64,000 nucleotides of DNA. Origin: Pedobacter puniceum. Lineage in GTDB: Bacteria; Bacteroidota; Bacteroidia; Sphingobacteriales; Sphingobacteriaceae. Both the position numbers and the translations under genes were made by a program. Of the stretch, positions 11,675 to 20,070 are shown in pieces. Position 1 is the stretch's first letter, and each line of letters starts with the position of its first letter. The DNA lies in NCBI RefSeq assembly GCF_009674685.1, contig NZ_WKJI01000001.1, positions 744,001 through 808,000 on the forward strand, in the 5' to 3' direction. The notes beneath the pieces are model-generated. The model had not been told where the DNA came from, searched no databases, and was given only the letters and a program-made list of their open reading frames with translations.

Positions 11675-12712
11675 CTAAAAAGGTAATTCGGGCTCGTCTG
11701 TACTTTTTTTATTTCCATATTTTATGGTTTTTTCAGCGGCATAACTTATAGGGGTATCATCAATATTTTTTAGGTATCCTATTCTTTTGGCATCAAAATC
11801 TTTTATAATAGGGTAGTTAATTTTTCTTAAAGTGCCCTCATAGCATTTAGCTAATGATGCTGTAGTATACTGTAAGCCAACCATTAAGGGGCTTGTGCCT
11901 TTTTCAAAACTTACATCAACACTAGCAATGCTTAATAACTGAGATTTTATGGCGGTGTTTAATTCTAAGAAATTCTCACCATTATCTATAATTTTAAGTA
12001 CAATTTTATCTACAAAAGGGCGGTAGGGCTCCATAATATCATCGGCCAAGCAATAAGCATTATATTTATTTCTATGATGTATTCCTAAAGTGGGTAACAG
12101 CCCCGAGGAGACTAAAGCTCTAGCTACAATAGCTCTTAAAATAGCATAACCATAGTTTAATAAATTATTAGGTGGGTCGCCATCTCTGCCCCTAAAGAAG
12201 TCTAATTTTTTAGGGAAAACGTTTCTCCAATAATAGGCTGCTGCTCGGCCTTCGTAATTATCAGGGTCGCCAGAGCGTACTGCTCTAGCCCAATGAATCA
12301 TATTTTCGCAAGCTATTCCTCTTTCAAATAAAACTGCCGCCTGGTTTAAAATCTTAGCTTGTACTGTTTGCTGCCACAATTGTTTTTTTAAAGGTAATGA
12401 GGCATCTATTTGATATCTAAAACGCTCACTTTGCGTATCATGTCCATCCAAAGGGAGCAACATTCCTATAGGATGATGGCTTTTATCGCAAGTAATTACC
12501 GCTACTTTATTCTCTAATAAAGCAGCAATACTGGCATGTGTTATGGTTATTTGCTGATTGTCTAAAATAATAACACCTATATCTTCAATAGGTACCAATT
12601 TTACGGATTCTTCTGTTCCCAAAGTTTTTAAATGGGGGAGGTCTATCTGTAATTGCCTATCTTTTAAGTTGAGATAAGCCGGGTTACTGAAGTAGAGGGT
12701 TCTTTTAATCAT
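11675..12712 (-). CDS. cas1: CRISPR-associated integrase Cas1 (type II-C)
   Basis: A 345-aa protein, slightly long for type II Cas1 (usually about 300 aa); the extra length includes a charged C-terminal tail. The N-terminal beta domain (about residues 1-90) precedes the helical catalytic domain. The three metal ligands are visible: Glu154 in NYEGRAAAYYW, a His in GIHHRNKYN (about 212) and an acidic residue in LADDIMEPYRPFVD (about 225). Cas1 integrates prespacers at the leader-repeat junction together with Cas2, and in type II systems also with Cas9. The start codon is 7 bp downstream of the RAYT stop, so the four genes are almost certainly one transcript. Confidence 0.97.
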   Translation of the reverse strand: MIKRTLYFSNPAYLNLKDRQLQIDLPHLKTLGTEESVKLVPIEDIGVIILDNQQITITHASIAALLENKVAVITCDKSHHPIGMLLPLDGHDTQSERFRYQIDASLPLKKQLWQQTVQAKILNQAAVLFERGIACENMIHWARAVRSGDPDNYEGRAAAYYWRNVFPKKLDFFRGRDGDPPNNLLNYGYAILRAIVARALVSSGLLPTLGIHHRNKYNAYCLADDIMEPYRPFVDKIVLKIIDNGENFLELNTAIKSQLLSIASVDVSFEKGTSPLMVGLQYTTASLAKCYEGTLRKINYPIIKDFDAKRIGYLKNIDDTPISYAAEKTIKYGNKKSTDEPELPF

Positions 12713-12719
12713 AGGTCAT

Positions 12720-13346
12720 TCATAGTGTTAGGATTTGATTTTCTATGTGGAGGTATTCTTTAAAGCAATCACGTTTTTCTTGATGATGATTTAAATAATC
12801 GGTAGTTGTACCAAATAACTCTGAACTTAATTTTGGCTGTTGACTATTTAAATGATGAAAAGATGACCATTCCCACTCTGTAAGCTCATTTGTAAAGCCA
12901 TGTTTAATAGGATTGAGGTGAATATATAAAATAAGGTGGAATAAATAGTTTTGATCTTCAACCTCTTTTCTTTTAAAATTTTTCAGAAATAATGAACCTC
13001 GTCTCTGGTAAACCTTATTAAATGATTGGGTATAGGAGCTAAAAAAGTTGGCAAACTGTTTAGATAATAGGTAGGAAAGTTGGAGTTGTTTTTCTTCGGA
13101 ACTTAGATTTTCCAAAGTTCTGAACTTTGGAAAATCTCGTTCTAATTCTTCTTCATCTTTTATACGCACCAACAGGTGGAAATGGTTAGGCATTAAACAC
13201 CACGCAATTGTTTCTGCTATAGGGTCAATATGAATATGATACTTCGATAAGAAAAATGGATAATTCTTAGCTTCTCTAAATAAATTATCATCGCCGTTAG
13301 CATGGTTGTAAATGTGGTAATATTGATTAATTTGGAGATTTTCCAT
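12720..13346 (-). CDS. REP-associated tyrosine transposase (RAYT, HUH nuclease) inside the cas operon
   Basis: A 208-aa Y1-type HUH single-strand endonuclease. The HUH motif is PNHFHLLV (His55, His57) and the nucleophile is Tyr141 in YIHLNPIKHGF, the conserved RAYT motif; QRRGSLF in the centre is also typical. Known RAYTs nick and join single-stranded REP hairpins and are single-copy, domesticated relatives of the IS200/IS605 transposase. The gene starts 5 bp after the cas9 stop and ends 7 bp before cas1, with no terminal repeats around it, so it is a co-transcribed operon member and not a loose insertion. All catalytic residues are present and the frame is intact, which suggests selection. 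Any role in adaptation or array upkeep is speculation; insertion by hitch-hiking is the plain alternative. Codons 71-81 overlap a perfect palindrome. Confidence 0.9.
   Translation of the reverse strand: MENLQINQYYHIYNHANGDDNLFREAKNYPFFLSKYHIHIDPIAETIAWCLMPNHFHLLVRIKDEEELERDFPKFRTLENLSSEEKQLQLSYLLSKQFANFFSSYTQSFNKVYQRRGSLFLKNFKRKEVEDQNYLFHLILYIHLNPIKHGFTNELTEWEWSSFHHLNSQQPKLSSELFGTTTDYLNHHQEKRDCFKEYLHIENQILTL
13106..13136. repeat. Perfect palindrome inside the RAYT gene
   Basis: Arms GATTTTCCAAAGTTC and GAACTTTGGAAAATC are exact reverse complements around a single T. Together they encode about residues 71-81 (DFPKFRTLEN). Palindromes of the type CCAAAGTTC/GAACTTTGG are frequent REP elements in Bacteroidota genomes. 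The element may be the target of its own transposase, embedded in frame. It could also form a hairpin in the operon mRNA between cas9 and cas1, affecting translation or RNA stability. Confidence 0.85.
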
Positions 13347-13351
13347 GATTT

Positions 13352-16300
13352 TTATTCTCCAATTTTTGTAATTTCACCTAAATGGTTCAAACGTACTTTT
13401 ATTGGGTTCTTAGATAGAAATGCTCCAACACTTTTAAATAAGTAAAATCTTCTACTTTCTTTAGCGCCCAATGTTACCTTTAATTCAGAGTTTTTAGTCT
13501 CTAAATGATGTCTAAACCAGTATTGATTATCACCAATACTCCAAACTAAATACAAGTGTTTACTTAATAAGGACTTGTTGTTTTGTCGCATTGCTTCATC
13601 AAATTCTTCTTTTGATAATCCTAGTACAAACATTTCATTTTGTTGCATACTAAGTTGTAGCTCCAAATTATCAGCAGGAAGTTTATCTAAAAATGGTTGA
13701 GGTAATTCTTTGTTGATTAATTCATTCCAAAGAGTATTTGTATTTTTAATGATATAAGGAATTTTGAACTTCTTACGCTCTACTGCATGCCAAAAGGTAC
13801 ATAAGTGTTGTATATATTTACCTGTGTCATCCCTATATAAAGCTATATGATGATTGTTTCCAGTTTTTGCAAAACCAATTTCTTTGCCATTATCATCTTT
13901 TTTGATGGCTTCAACTGCGGAAAGACCTGTAAAACATCTAACTGTTAATATAGGTATTTTTTTATTTTCATTAAACCAGAGTGTATCTTTAAATGCTTCT
14001 TTTTCCTTACCATTGTGAGCATCTAATCTCTCTTGAACCAATTGCTTTACTTTTTCATCGATAATATATTTTACATCATCCTTTTTTAAATCTGTGATTT
14101 TATATTTAATCACAAATTCATCCTTATAACAATGAGAAGAAGTCAGTAATATAGTTTTGCCTAAGTCAAGGTAAATAGGAGACTTTTTTAAGGATTCAAT
14201 AGACTTTTTGATGTCATTATTGAAATCAAGAAGTCTTTCTTTCACTTTTATTTTAATGAGTGGTTCAGCAATCAGATTTGGGTTTTCAAAGAGATACTTA
14301 ATAGGATATTTAATTAATGTACCTGTCTTGAAATCCTTAGAGATAGTTTTAATTTTTCCATAAACAAACTGTTCATGCAAAGCACCTCTTGGCACAATCA
14401 CACCTGTTTTTTTATTTTCGCCTACAGCTTTATATCTGCTGATAGTTGCTACTTTTTTTCCTGCTTTAAAAGATACTAAAATCTTGTCTGCTTCATGTTC
14501 AATTTCTTCAGTTGAGAAAGGCTTTTTCTCTACTAAATAATTTTCTAGTAATGTTAATCGTTCGTTGTAAACAATTCTATCTTCTTCCAATTCTTTTCTC
14601 ATTCCATCTTTTACATCGCTACTACTCAGCGTATTTATGCGTTGTATAAAGCCTTGTTGAGTACAAGCTATAACTAGGGCATCTATTGCATGATGGCGAT
14701 GGTCATCTCTTTTTGTCCAAATTTCTTTGTCGATAATTTCTTTAGTATGCTTTCTATTGCCATGATCACTAGTCCAAGTCTCCAACTTTGTTTGGTTTGC
14801 ATATTTAAATCTTTCAAATTGTAAGTTCATTAATACATCTTCCCAACCCCAAAGTTGTCGTAGTTTTGCAGTAACATTTCCCTCTGTGCTCGTCACATTA
14901 TGGCAAACTTTTCCTAATATTTCTTTTGCTTTTCTAGCAATGTAAGCTGTTTCACGTAATTGTCTGTCAATAAAGTTTTCCCACAACCTTTTATCAGCTT
15001 CTGTTTCTTTACCGACTTTCTTACGTTCTTGATATTCTTCAAATGAAACTTTTAAACGTTGCATTTTTCCGTAAGAAATTATTCCTCGTTTAAACCAATC
15101 ATCTACTCTGGTAACATAAGCGTTTAACGCTTCATTCCCTTTTTTAGCAATATAGTCGTAAGCTGTATTGTTTGTTTTGGTAGCGTTACAACTTCTATGC
15201 ACCAGTACTTTATTAGTTTGCGAATCATCAAACAATAATGCTTTTGGTACTATATGATCTACATCGAAGTTATCTCCACTTAGTGCTTCGGTCAGATTGA
15301 ATGTTTCACCACAATAAATACATTGATTTGCAACTTGGGCTTCTTTCCAGTTTTTATCCTTTGCCGGAAAAATAAACTTATATTTTTGAATGTAGCGTTT
15401 GGTTGTCGGTAGTCCAAGTTCAGTAAGTTTAGTTGCGACTAATTCATTAAGTTTTTTATTAAAACCATTTAGCTTATCAGCGTCTTCTCGCTCATCTTTA
15501 CTTTGTTTTAATTCTCTAGCAAGCTCAACTCTAATCTCCTCAGGTTTTCCATATTTCTGGATAATTGCATTTACTACATTTATCATTTGGTTAAGAATTT
15601 TTTCTACTACTGGTTGTCGCAAGCTGTTTTTAGCCAATAATTGCAAAGGCTCATCTGAAATATTTTTTGATTTTTCTTCTTTAGTAAATTTTCTATTATA
15701 ACCAGCAAAACTTTCAGCATCAGATTGGTTGTAACCTAACATTAAATAAGGTAACATTTTTCGCATTGCTTTATTAGATTTATTCCCAAATGCTGGCTTG
15801 TTAAAATCAATTTTAGAAAGTCTTTCTGCAATTTCTTCTTCAAAGTTAAAACGCTTCATTAAGGCATTTTTGCACTCATCTAACTCTTTTATAGAATAAA
15901 TTGTATGCCATAATTGATACAAAGGTTCTTGTTCTAAAGCTGAACTTAATTCTATGCTATCTCCCTCGTCTAAAATTTCACCAGTTTTTTTATCTAATAA
16001 AATAGCTAAATGTTTTGATGGTACAGTATGAATATCAAATTTTAGATGTTCACTATTACCTATGATTTTATGAATAGCTGAAAAGGTTATATTGCCTTGA
16101 ATACCTTTTAATATCTGTTTATTGGCATAAACCTGTTCTTTTTTGAGCCCTAAAATTTTAAGTAATTCTACGAAACTTAAATTTTCATTTTCTAGCAGAT
16201 AATCTGCAATTGTTTGTTTTTCTTCAATAGTAGGTATTCTATCGCCCCACTTATATTTACTTCCTTCTGGATTTTTAATTTTTAGTGAAATGTTATTCAC

Positions 16301-17182
16301 AACTTCCCATATTTTGCAGAGTTGAAATAATGGAGATGTTCTTGGGGCAACTTTTGGTCCTGTAAATATGGTTTTATTTTGTTGTGTTTTTTCATCAAAA
16401 TAAGTAGTTTCAAAACCTTCGAATTCACAAACGTTTACTAAGCCCTTTTGTGATTTTAGCTTACGTTGGTAGTAGATGATTTCATTACGTAATGAGTGAA
16501 TGACATCATCAGTTAAAAATGAGTGTTTAGGTTTTTGTGTATTAATTATAGCATCAAATTCTTCGATATAGGCTTCCCTAGGATAGACCTTTTCTTTAAC
16601 TCTAAAATAAGTATTATTTTGATTTGCTGCAGATAATTCATTATAGAAGTATTGCCCTAAAGTTTGGTTTTGTTCTTTTAATAATTTATATCTTCCCTTT
16701 ACTTCTGCCACATAATCAGTGTCTTTTTTGTCTGCATTAGCTTCACTTCTTGCTGATTTATATCCTCTTTTTTGGTTGAGCATATAAAGTATTCTACCTA
16801 ATTGTTTAGGAGTTATATTTTCAATGTCAGAAACCGCATCACTTCTTAGTTTCCATAAATCGAGAGTGGGTAATTTCATTAATTCTTCGGTAGGGAAGAT
16901 GTCAAGTTTCTCTAAAATCTTTTTCAGACTATATTTAAAATTATCAGATTTTTTTAGTTGTTTTCTATCATAACCTTTTCTTTGAGTCCTAGCTGTAGTT
17001 CTATCTTTATTTTTTGATATAGCTTGTCCTTTTTGAAATTGGTCTCTATCGTTTGAATACAAAGGAATTATTCGTGAACCCATTGCAATTATTTTAATCG
17101 GAACATTATTATCATCCACTTTGATAATTGCCCAACCAATAGAATTGGTCCCTAAATCAAGGCCTAATATATGTTTTGTCAT
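13352..17182 (-). CDS. cas9: CRISPR-associated endonuclease Cas9 (type II-C)
   Basis: A 1276-aa RNA-guided nuclease. RuvC-I is ILGLDLGTNSIGWA with Asp9; an Arg-rich bridge helix follows near residues 60-75 (KDRTTARTQRKGYDRKQLKK). RuvC-II is IRVELARELK with Glu553. The HNH domain has DVDHIVPKALLF with His643, flanked by CIYCGE and HRSCNATK, which look like a zinc site and the HNH Asn. RuvC-III is HHAIDALVIA with His831 and Asp834. The remaining roughly 440 residues hold the wedge and PAM-interacting region, which cannot be assigned from sequence alone. It uses the crRNAs of the adjacent array and the tracrRNA encoded divergently 99 bp upstream. All catalytic residues are intact, so it should cut both strands. 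Absence of Csn2 and Cas4 supports type II-C. The PAM is unknown. Confidence 0.98.
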   Translation of the reverse strand: MTKHILGLDLGTNSIGWAIIKVDDNNVPIKIIAMGSRIIPLYSNDRDQFQKGQAISKNKDRTTARTQRKGYDRKQLKKSDNFKYSLKKILEKLDIFPTEELMKLPTLDLWKLRSDAVSDIENITPKQLGRILYMLNQKRGYKSARSEANADKKDTDYVAEVKGRYKLLKEQNQTLGQYFYNELSAANQNNTYFRVKEKVYPREAYIEEFDAIINTQKPKHSFLTDDVIHSLRNEIIYYQRKLKSQKGLVNVCEFEGFETTYFDEKTQQNKTIFTGPKVAPRTSPLFQLCKIWEVVNNISLKIKNPEGSKYKWGDRIPTIEEKQTIADYLLENENLSFVELLKILGLKKEQVYANKQILKGIQGNITFSAIHKIIGNSEHLKFDIHTVPSKHLAILLDKKTGEILDEGDSIELSSALEQEPLYQLWHTIYSIKELDECKNALMKRFNFEEEIAERLSKIDFNKPAFGNKSNKAMRKMLPYLMLGYNQSDAESFAGYNRKFTKEEKSKNISDEPLQLLAKNSLRQPVVEKILNQMINVVNAIIQKYGKPEEIRVELARELKQSKDEREDADKLNGFNKKLNELVATKLTELGLPTTKRYIQKYKFIFPAKDKNWKEAQVANQCIYCGETFNLTEALSGDNFDVDHIVPKALLFDDSQTNKVLVHRSCNATKTNNTAYDYIAKKGNEALNAYVTRVDDWFKRGIISYGKMQRLKVSFEEYQERKKVGKETEADKRLWENFIDRQLRETAYIARKAKEILGKVCHNVTSTEGNVTAKLRQLWGWEDVLMNLQFERFKYANQTKLETWTSDHGNRKHTKEIIDKEIWTKRDDHRHHAIDALVIACTQQGFIQRINTLSSSDVKDGMRKELEEDRIVYNERLTLLENYLVEKKPFSTEEIEHEADKILVSFKAGKKVATISRYKAVGENKKTGVIVPRGALHEQFVYGKIKTISKDFKTGTLIKYPIKYLFENPNLIAEPLIKIKVKERLLDFNNDIKKSIESLKKSPIYLDLGKTILLTSSHCYKDEFVIKYKITDLKKDDVKYIIDEKVKQLVQERLDAHNGKEKEAFKDTLWFNENKKIPILTVRCFTGLSAVEAIKKDDNGKEIGFAKTGNNHHIALYRDDTGKYIQHLCTFWHAVERKKFKIPYIIKNTNTLWNELINKELPQPFLDKLPADNLELQLSMQQNEMFVLGLSKEEFDEAMRQNNKSLLSKHLYLVWSIGDNQYWFRHHLETKNSELKVTLGAKESRRFYLFKSVGAFLSKNPIKVRLNHLGEITKIGE

Positions 17183-17246
17183 AGTAGTTAATAAATTGTC
17201 TTGCTAAATATATAAATATTTTTTTTACAGTTTATGTTTTTCCGTA

Positions 17247-17276
17247 TTTGTAATTTAAAAATAAATTATACCTTTG
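17247..17276 (+). promoter_or_regulatory. Promoter of the tracrRNA
   Basis: TTTG at 17247-17250, an 18-nt gap, then TACCTTTG at 17269-17276. This matches the Bacteroidota housekeeping promoter (TTTG, 17-23 nt, TAnnTTTG) exactly. Transcription is expected to begin about 6-8 nt downstream, which is the first bases of the anti-repeat. The match sets both the direction and the 5' end of the tracrRNA. Confidence 0.8.
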
Positions 17277-17280
17277 ATTT

Positions 17281-17349
17281 TGAAAGCAAATCACAATAAG
17301 GATTATTCCGTTGTGAAAACATTCAAGGCGGGGCAACTCGCCTTTTTTT
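17281..17349 (+). ncRNA. tracrRNA
   Basis: The anti-repeat TGAAAGCAAATCACAA (17281-17296) is an exact complement of bases 2-17 of the CRISPR repeat. It is followed by a nexus region (AAGGATTATTCCGTTGTG and on to about 17325), then a terminator hairpin AGGCG/CGCCT and seven T. This order is the standard layout of a type II tracrRNA. It pairs with each crRNA repeat and loads Cas9. It is transcribed divergently from cas9 by the promoter just upstream. Predicted length is about 68 nt, or about 135 nt if transcription reads through the first terminator into the second module. Confidence 0.93.
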
Positions 17350-17365
17350 GTACTAAATAAATTAA

Positions 17366-17420
17366 AAGGATTATTCTGTTGTGAAAACATTTAGTGCCTC
17401 GACTATCTTCGGGGCTTTTT
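17366..17420 (+). ncRNA. Second tracrRNA tail module, lacking an anti-repeat
   Basis: From AAGGATTATTC onward, 28 nt repeat the nexus of the tracrRNA with only two C-to-T differences, 68 bp downstream of the first copy. A different terminator hairpin (GCCTCG/CGGGGC, then six T) follows. Bases before it (ACTAAATAAATTAA) show no anti-repeat, and no promoter of its own is visible. It is probably reached by read-through, giving a longer tracrRNA with two nexus-terminator units. It could also be a decayed duplicate, or a separate small RNA that competes for Cas9. Confidence 0.75.
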
Positions 17421-17465
17421 TATTTCTTCCAATCTCTTTCATAAACCACTCAACCACAAAAATTA

Positions 17466-17520
17466 TATAACACTTTCCTAAAACTGTATAACACTTTCGC
17501 TATTAAAGCCCATAAATTTG
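17466..17520 (+). promoter_or_regulatory. copA promoter with a direct-repeat operator
   Basis: TATAACACTTTC occurs at 17466-17477 and again at 17487-17498, exactly 21 bp (two helical turns) apart. A good -7 box, TAAATTTG, lies at 17513-17520, but there is no TTTG at the -33 position; the second repeat half lies there instead. That arrangement suits an activator bound to the tandem repeats. A metal-responsive regulator is plausible given the copper genes downstream, but none is encoded next to them. Confidence 0.6.
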
Positions 17521-17541
17521 TGTTATGAAAAGGAGGAAAAG

Positions 17542-19767
17542 ATGGCAACAACAATAAAAACCCAAAACTTCCCGGTAACAGGGATGACTTGTGCGGGTTG
17601 TGCGGTAAGTGTGGAGAGTATGCTTGCAGCACAAGAAGGCGTTCAGCAGGCCGAGGTAAATTATGCCAATCAGTCGGTTAAGCTAAGCTTTAACCCAGAG
17701 CAGGTGAAGCCACAAGATTTACAGAAAGCTTTACAAAGTGTGGGTTATGATATCATTATAGACGAAGAAAATGCGCAAGAAAAGCAGGAAGAAGTGCAGC
17801 AGCAGGCTTATCAAAAGTTGAAGTATAACTTTATTCTGGCAGCTATTTTAACCATCCCCGTGGTGGTGATAGGAATGTTTCTGATGGATATGCCTTATGC
17901 CAATGAGCTGATGCTGGTTTTAAGCACACCTGTTTTGTTCTTTTACGGACGAAGTTTTTTCATCAATGCTTATAAACAGGCTAAACATGGCAAAGCCAAT
18001 ATGGATTCTTTGGTGGCTTTAAGCACAGGTATAGCTTATATTTTTAGCGTTTTTAATACTTTTAACCCACATTTTTGGCATCAAAGAGGTTTACATCCGC
18101 ATGTTTATTTTGAGGCGGCGGCAGTAGTGATTGTTTTTATCATGCTGGGGAAATTGCTAGAGGGCAGGGCAAAATCTAGCACCTCTACAGCCATAAAAAA
18201 GCTTATGGGTTTACAGCCTAAAACGGTTATACGTTTAGGCGCTAGCGGAGAGGAAGAAGTTCCGATTAGCCAGGTGCAGGTAGGAGATTTAATTTTGATA
18301 AGGTCGGGTGAGAAGATACCTGTAGACGGCAGGCTAGCAGAAGGTAATTCTTTTGTAGACGAGAGTATGATTAGCGGAGAGCCTATTGCTGTAGCCAAGC
18401 AAACCGGAGATACGGTTTTTGCAGGCACCATAAACCAAAAGGGTAGCTTTAAGTTTACAGCAGAAAAGGTAGGTCAGGATACCTTATTGGCGCAAATTAT
18501 TAAGCTGGTACAAGATGCCCAAGGATCTAAAGCACCTGTACAGAAATTGGTAGATAAAATTGCCGGGATATTTGTACCGGTGGTGATGCTGATAGCCCTT
18601 TTAACCTTTGCCATTTGGATGCTTTTTGGCGGAGAGCATGCTTTTACCCAAGGCTTAATGGCTATGGTAACGGTATTGGTTATTGCTTGTCCTTGTGCTT
18701 TAGGTTTAGCCACGCCAACCGCCATTATGGTGGGTATTGGCAAAGGAGCCGAGCAGGGTATCCTCATCAAAGATGCCGAGGCTTTGGAGGCTGGTCATCA
18801 GGTAAATGCTATCATTTTAGATAAAACAGGCACCATTACAGCAGGGCATCCTCAAGTACAGCAAGTGTTATGGGCAAAAGCAGCCCTCCATAAGGTAGCA
18901 ACATACGAGGCGGTTTTATTAGCTATAGAGCAGCAGTCTGAACACCCATTGGCAGAGGCTATTATCAGCCATTTAAAGCAAAAAACATTAGCTGCAGTGC
19001 AGCTAAGCCAATTTAACAGCCTAACCGGTTTGGGTGTAGAAGCGGTTTTTGAGCAGGAAACTTATACAGCAGCTAGTCATAAAATACTAAAGCTTAAAAA
19101 TTTAGCCATCGCTGATGATTTGCAGCAGCAATTACTGGCTTTAAAAGAGCAAGCCTATACACTGGTATATTTTGCAAACAGTAAAGAAGTTTTGGCTGTA
19201 GTGGCTATTGCCGATGAGGTGAAAGCAGGTTCTAAAGAAGCTATACAACAATTACAGCAGCAAGGTATTTCGGTTTATATGCTTACCGGAGATAATGAGC
19301 AAACGGCCAGAGCTATTGCCCAACAAACGGGTATCACACATTACCAAGCTGATGTTTTGCCTGCGGATAAGGCAGCTTTTGTAGAGAAATTACAGCAAGA
19401 AGGTAAAGTAGTAGCCATGATAGGCGATGGTATCAATGATAGCCACGCTTTAGCGCAGGCCAATGTATCTATTGCTATGGGTAAAGGTTCTGATATTGCC
19501 ATAGATGTAGCTAAAATTACCTTGGTATCCTCAGATTTGAGGTTGATACCTAAGGCTTTGCAGCTATCATCACAAACGGTAAAAACCATCAGGCAGAATT
19601 TGTTTTGGGCCTTTATTTATAACCTTATCGGGATACCCCTTGCAGCAGGAATTTTATATCCCTTTAACGGATTTTTATTGAACCCGATGCTAGCAGGTGC
19701 AGCAATGGCTTTAAGCTCAGTATCGGTAGTAACAAACAGTTTACGCTTAAAATTTTTAACATCATAA
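17542..19767 (+). CDS. copA: Copper-exporting P1B-type ATPase
   Basis: A 741-aa protein from the ATG at 17542. The ORF track starts at a TTG 24 bp earlier, but AGGAGG lies 5-10 bp before this ATG. An N-terminal heavy-metal domain carries the MTCAGC metal-binding motif (Cys17, Cys20). The membrane CPC motif is in VIACPCALGLATP, the phosphorylated Asp in DKTGTIT, and the hinge in GDGINDSHALA. The CPC motif and a single CxxC domain place it with Cu(I) exporters, which pump cytosolic copper outward at the cost of ATP. The transmembrane segments flanking the actuator and ATP-binding domains are all present, so it is full length. The copper chaperone gene follows 10 bp downstream. Confidence 0.93.
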   Translation: MATTIKTQNFPVTGMTCAGCAVSVESMLAAQEGVQQAEVNYANQSVKLSFNPEQVKPQDLQKALQSVGYDIIIDEENAQEKQEEVQQQAYQKLKYNFILAAILTIPVVVIGMFLMDMPYANELMLVLSTPVLFFYGRSFFINAYKQAKHGKANMDSLVALSTGIAYIFSVFNTFNPHFWHQRGLHPHVYFEAAAVVIVFIMLGKLLEGRAKSSTSTAIKKLMGLQPKTVIRLGASGEEEVPISQVQVGDLILIRSGEKIPVDGRLAEGNSFVDESMISGEPIAVAKQTGDTVFAGTINQKGSFKFTAEKVGQDTLLAQIIKLVQDAQGSKAPVQKLVDKIAGIFVPVVMLIALLTFAIWMLFGGEHAFTQGLMAMVTVLVIACPCALGLATPTAIMVGIGKGAEQGILIKDAEALEAGHQVNAIILDKTGTITAGHPQVQQVLWAKAALHKVATYEAVLLAIEQQSEHPLAEAIISHLKQKTLAAVQLSQFNSLTGLGVEAVFEQETYTAASHKILKLKNLAIADDLQQQLLALKEQAYTLVYFANSKEVLAVVAIADEVKAGSKEAIQQLQQQGISVYMLTGDNEQTARAIAQQTGITHYQADVLPADKAAFVEKLQQEGKVVAMIGDGINDSHALAQANVSIAMGKGSDIAIDVAKITLVSSDLRLIPKALQLSSQTVKTIRQNLFWAFIYNLIGIPLAAGILYPFNGFLLNPMLAGAAMALSSVSVVTNSLRLKFLTS

Positions 19768-19777
19768 ATACAAGAAC

Positions 19778-19987
19778 ATGGAAACTATAAAATTTAAAAC
19801 CAATATTAAATGTGGTGGATGTATTGCCACTGTAACGCCTGCTTTAAATGCCTTAGCAGGTATAAACAAATGGGAAGTAGATACCGCTAATGCGGATAAA
19901 ATACTAACGGTAGAAGCAGAGGGTCTAAGCGCACAAGAAGTTGCAGATACAGTAAAAAAGGCCGGCTTTACAGCAGAGCAAATTTAA
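19778..19987 (+). CDS. copZ: Copper chaperone, heavy-metal-associated domain protein
   Basis: A 69-aa single-domain protein with the ferredoxin-like HMA fold. The metal motif is NIKCGGCIATV, a CxxC pair that binds Cu(I) between domains. It follows copA by 10 bp and is surely co-transcribed. Its role is to carry copper in the cytosol and hand it to the N-terminal domain of CopA. Unlike many CopZ proteins, Lys precedes the first Cys and Gly replaces the usual Thr and Ala, a pattern often seen in Bacteroidota copies. Confidence 0.88.
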   Translation: METIKFKTNIKCGGCIATVTPALNALAGINKWEVDTANADKILTVEAEGLSAQEVADTVKKAGFTAEQI

Positions 19988-20005
19988 GTTTAGACTTATA
20001 CAAGT

Positions 20006-20051
20006 ATTAATGCAATTATGTTGCATTAATGTTTTGCTGATATTATATTTG
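20006..20051 (+). promoter_or_regulatory. Palindromic operator overlapping a promoter (Zur-like)
   Basis: ATTAATGCAA, a 5-nt centre and TTGCATTAAT form a perfect 10-bp inverted repeat at 20006-20030. A perfect -7 box TATATTTG sits at 20044-20051, and the TTG inside the right arm (20021) is the matching -33 box, 20 nt upstream. A repressor bound to the palindrome would block this promoter. The gene controlled is a COG0523 GTPase, a family often under the zinc repressor Zur, so a Fur-family regulator is the best guess. Confidence 0.65.
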
Positions 20052-20070
20052 CTTCAAAATAGAAGTAGAT

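Noticed and set aside
15399-15701. 100-aa plus-strand ORF inside cas9
   Set aside because: Shadow of the cas9 frame; no domain and no start context.
17183-17246. A clear cas9 promoter on the minus strand
   Set aside because: Only a weak TATATTTA was seen with no matching -33 box, so no promoter is reported for the cas operon.
17450-17632. 60-aa minus-strand ORF over the copA promoter
   Set aside because: Overlaps promoter, operator and the copA start; composition is not protein-like.
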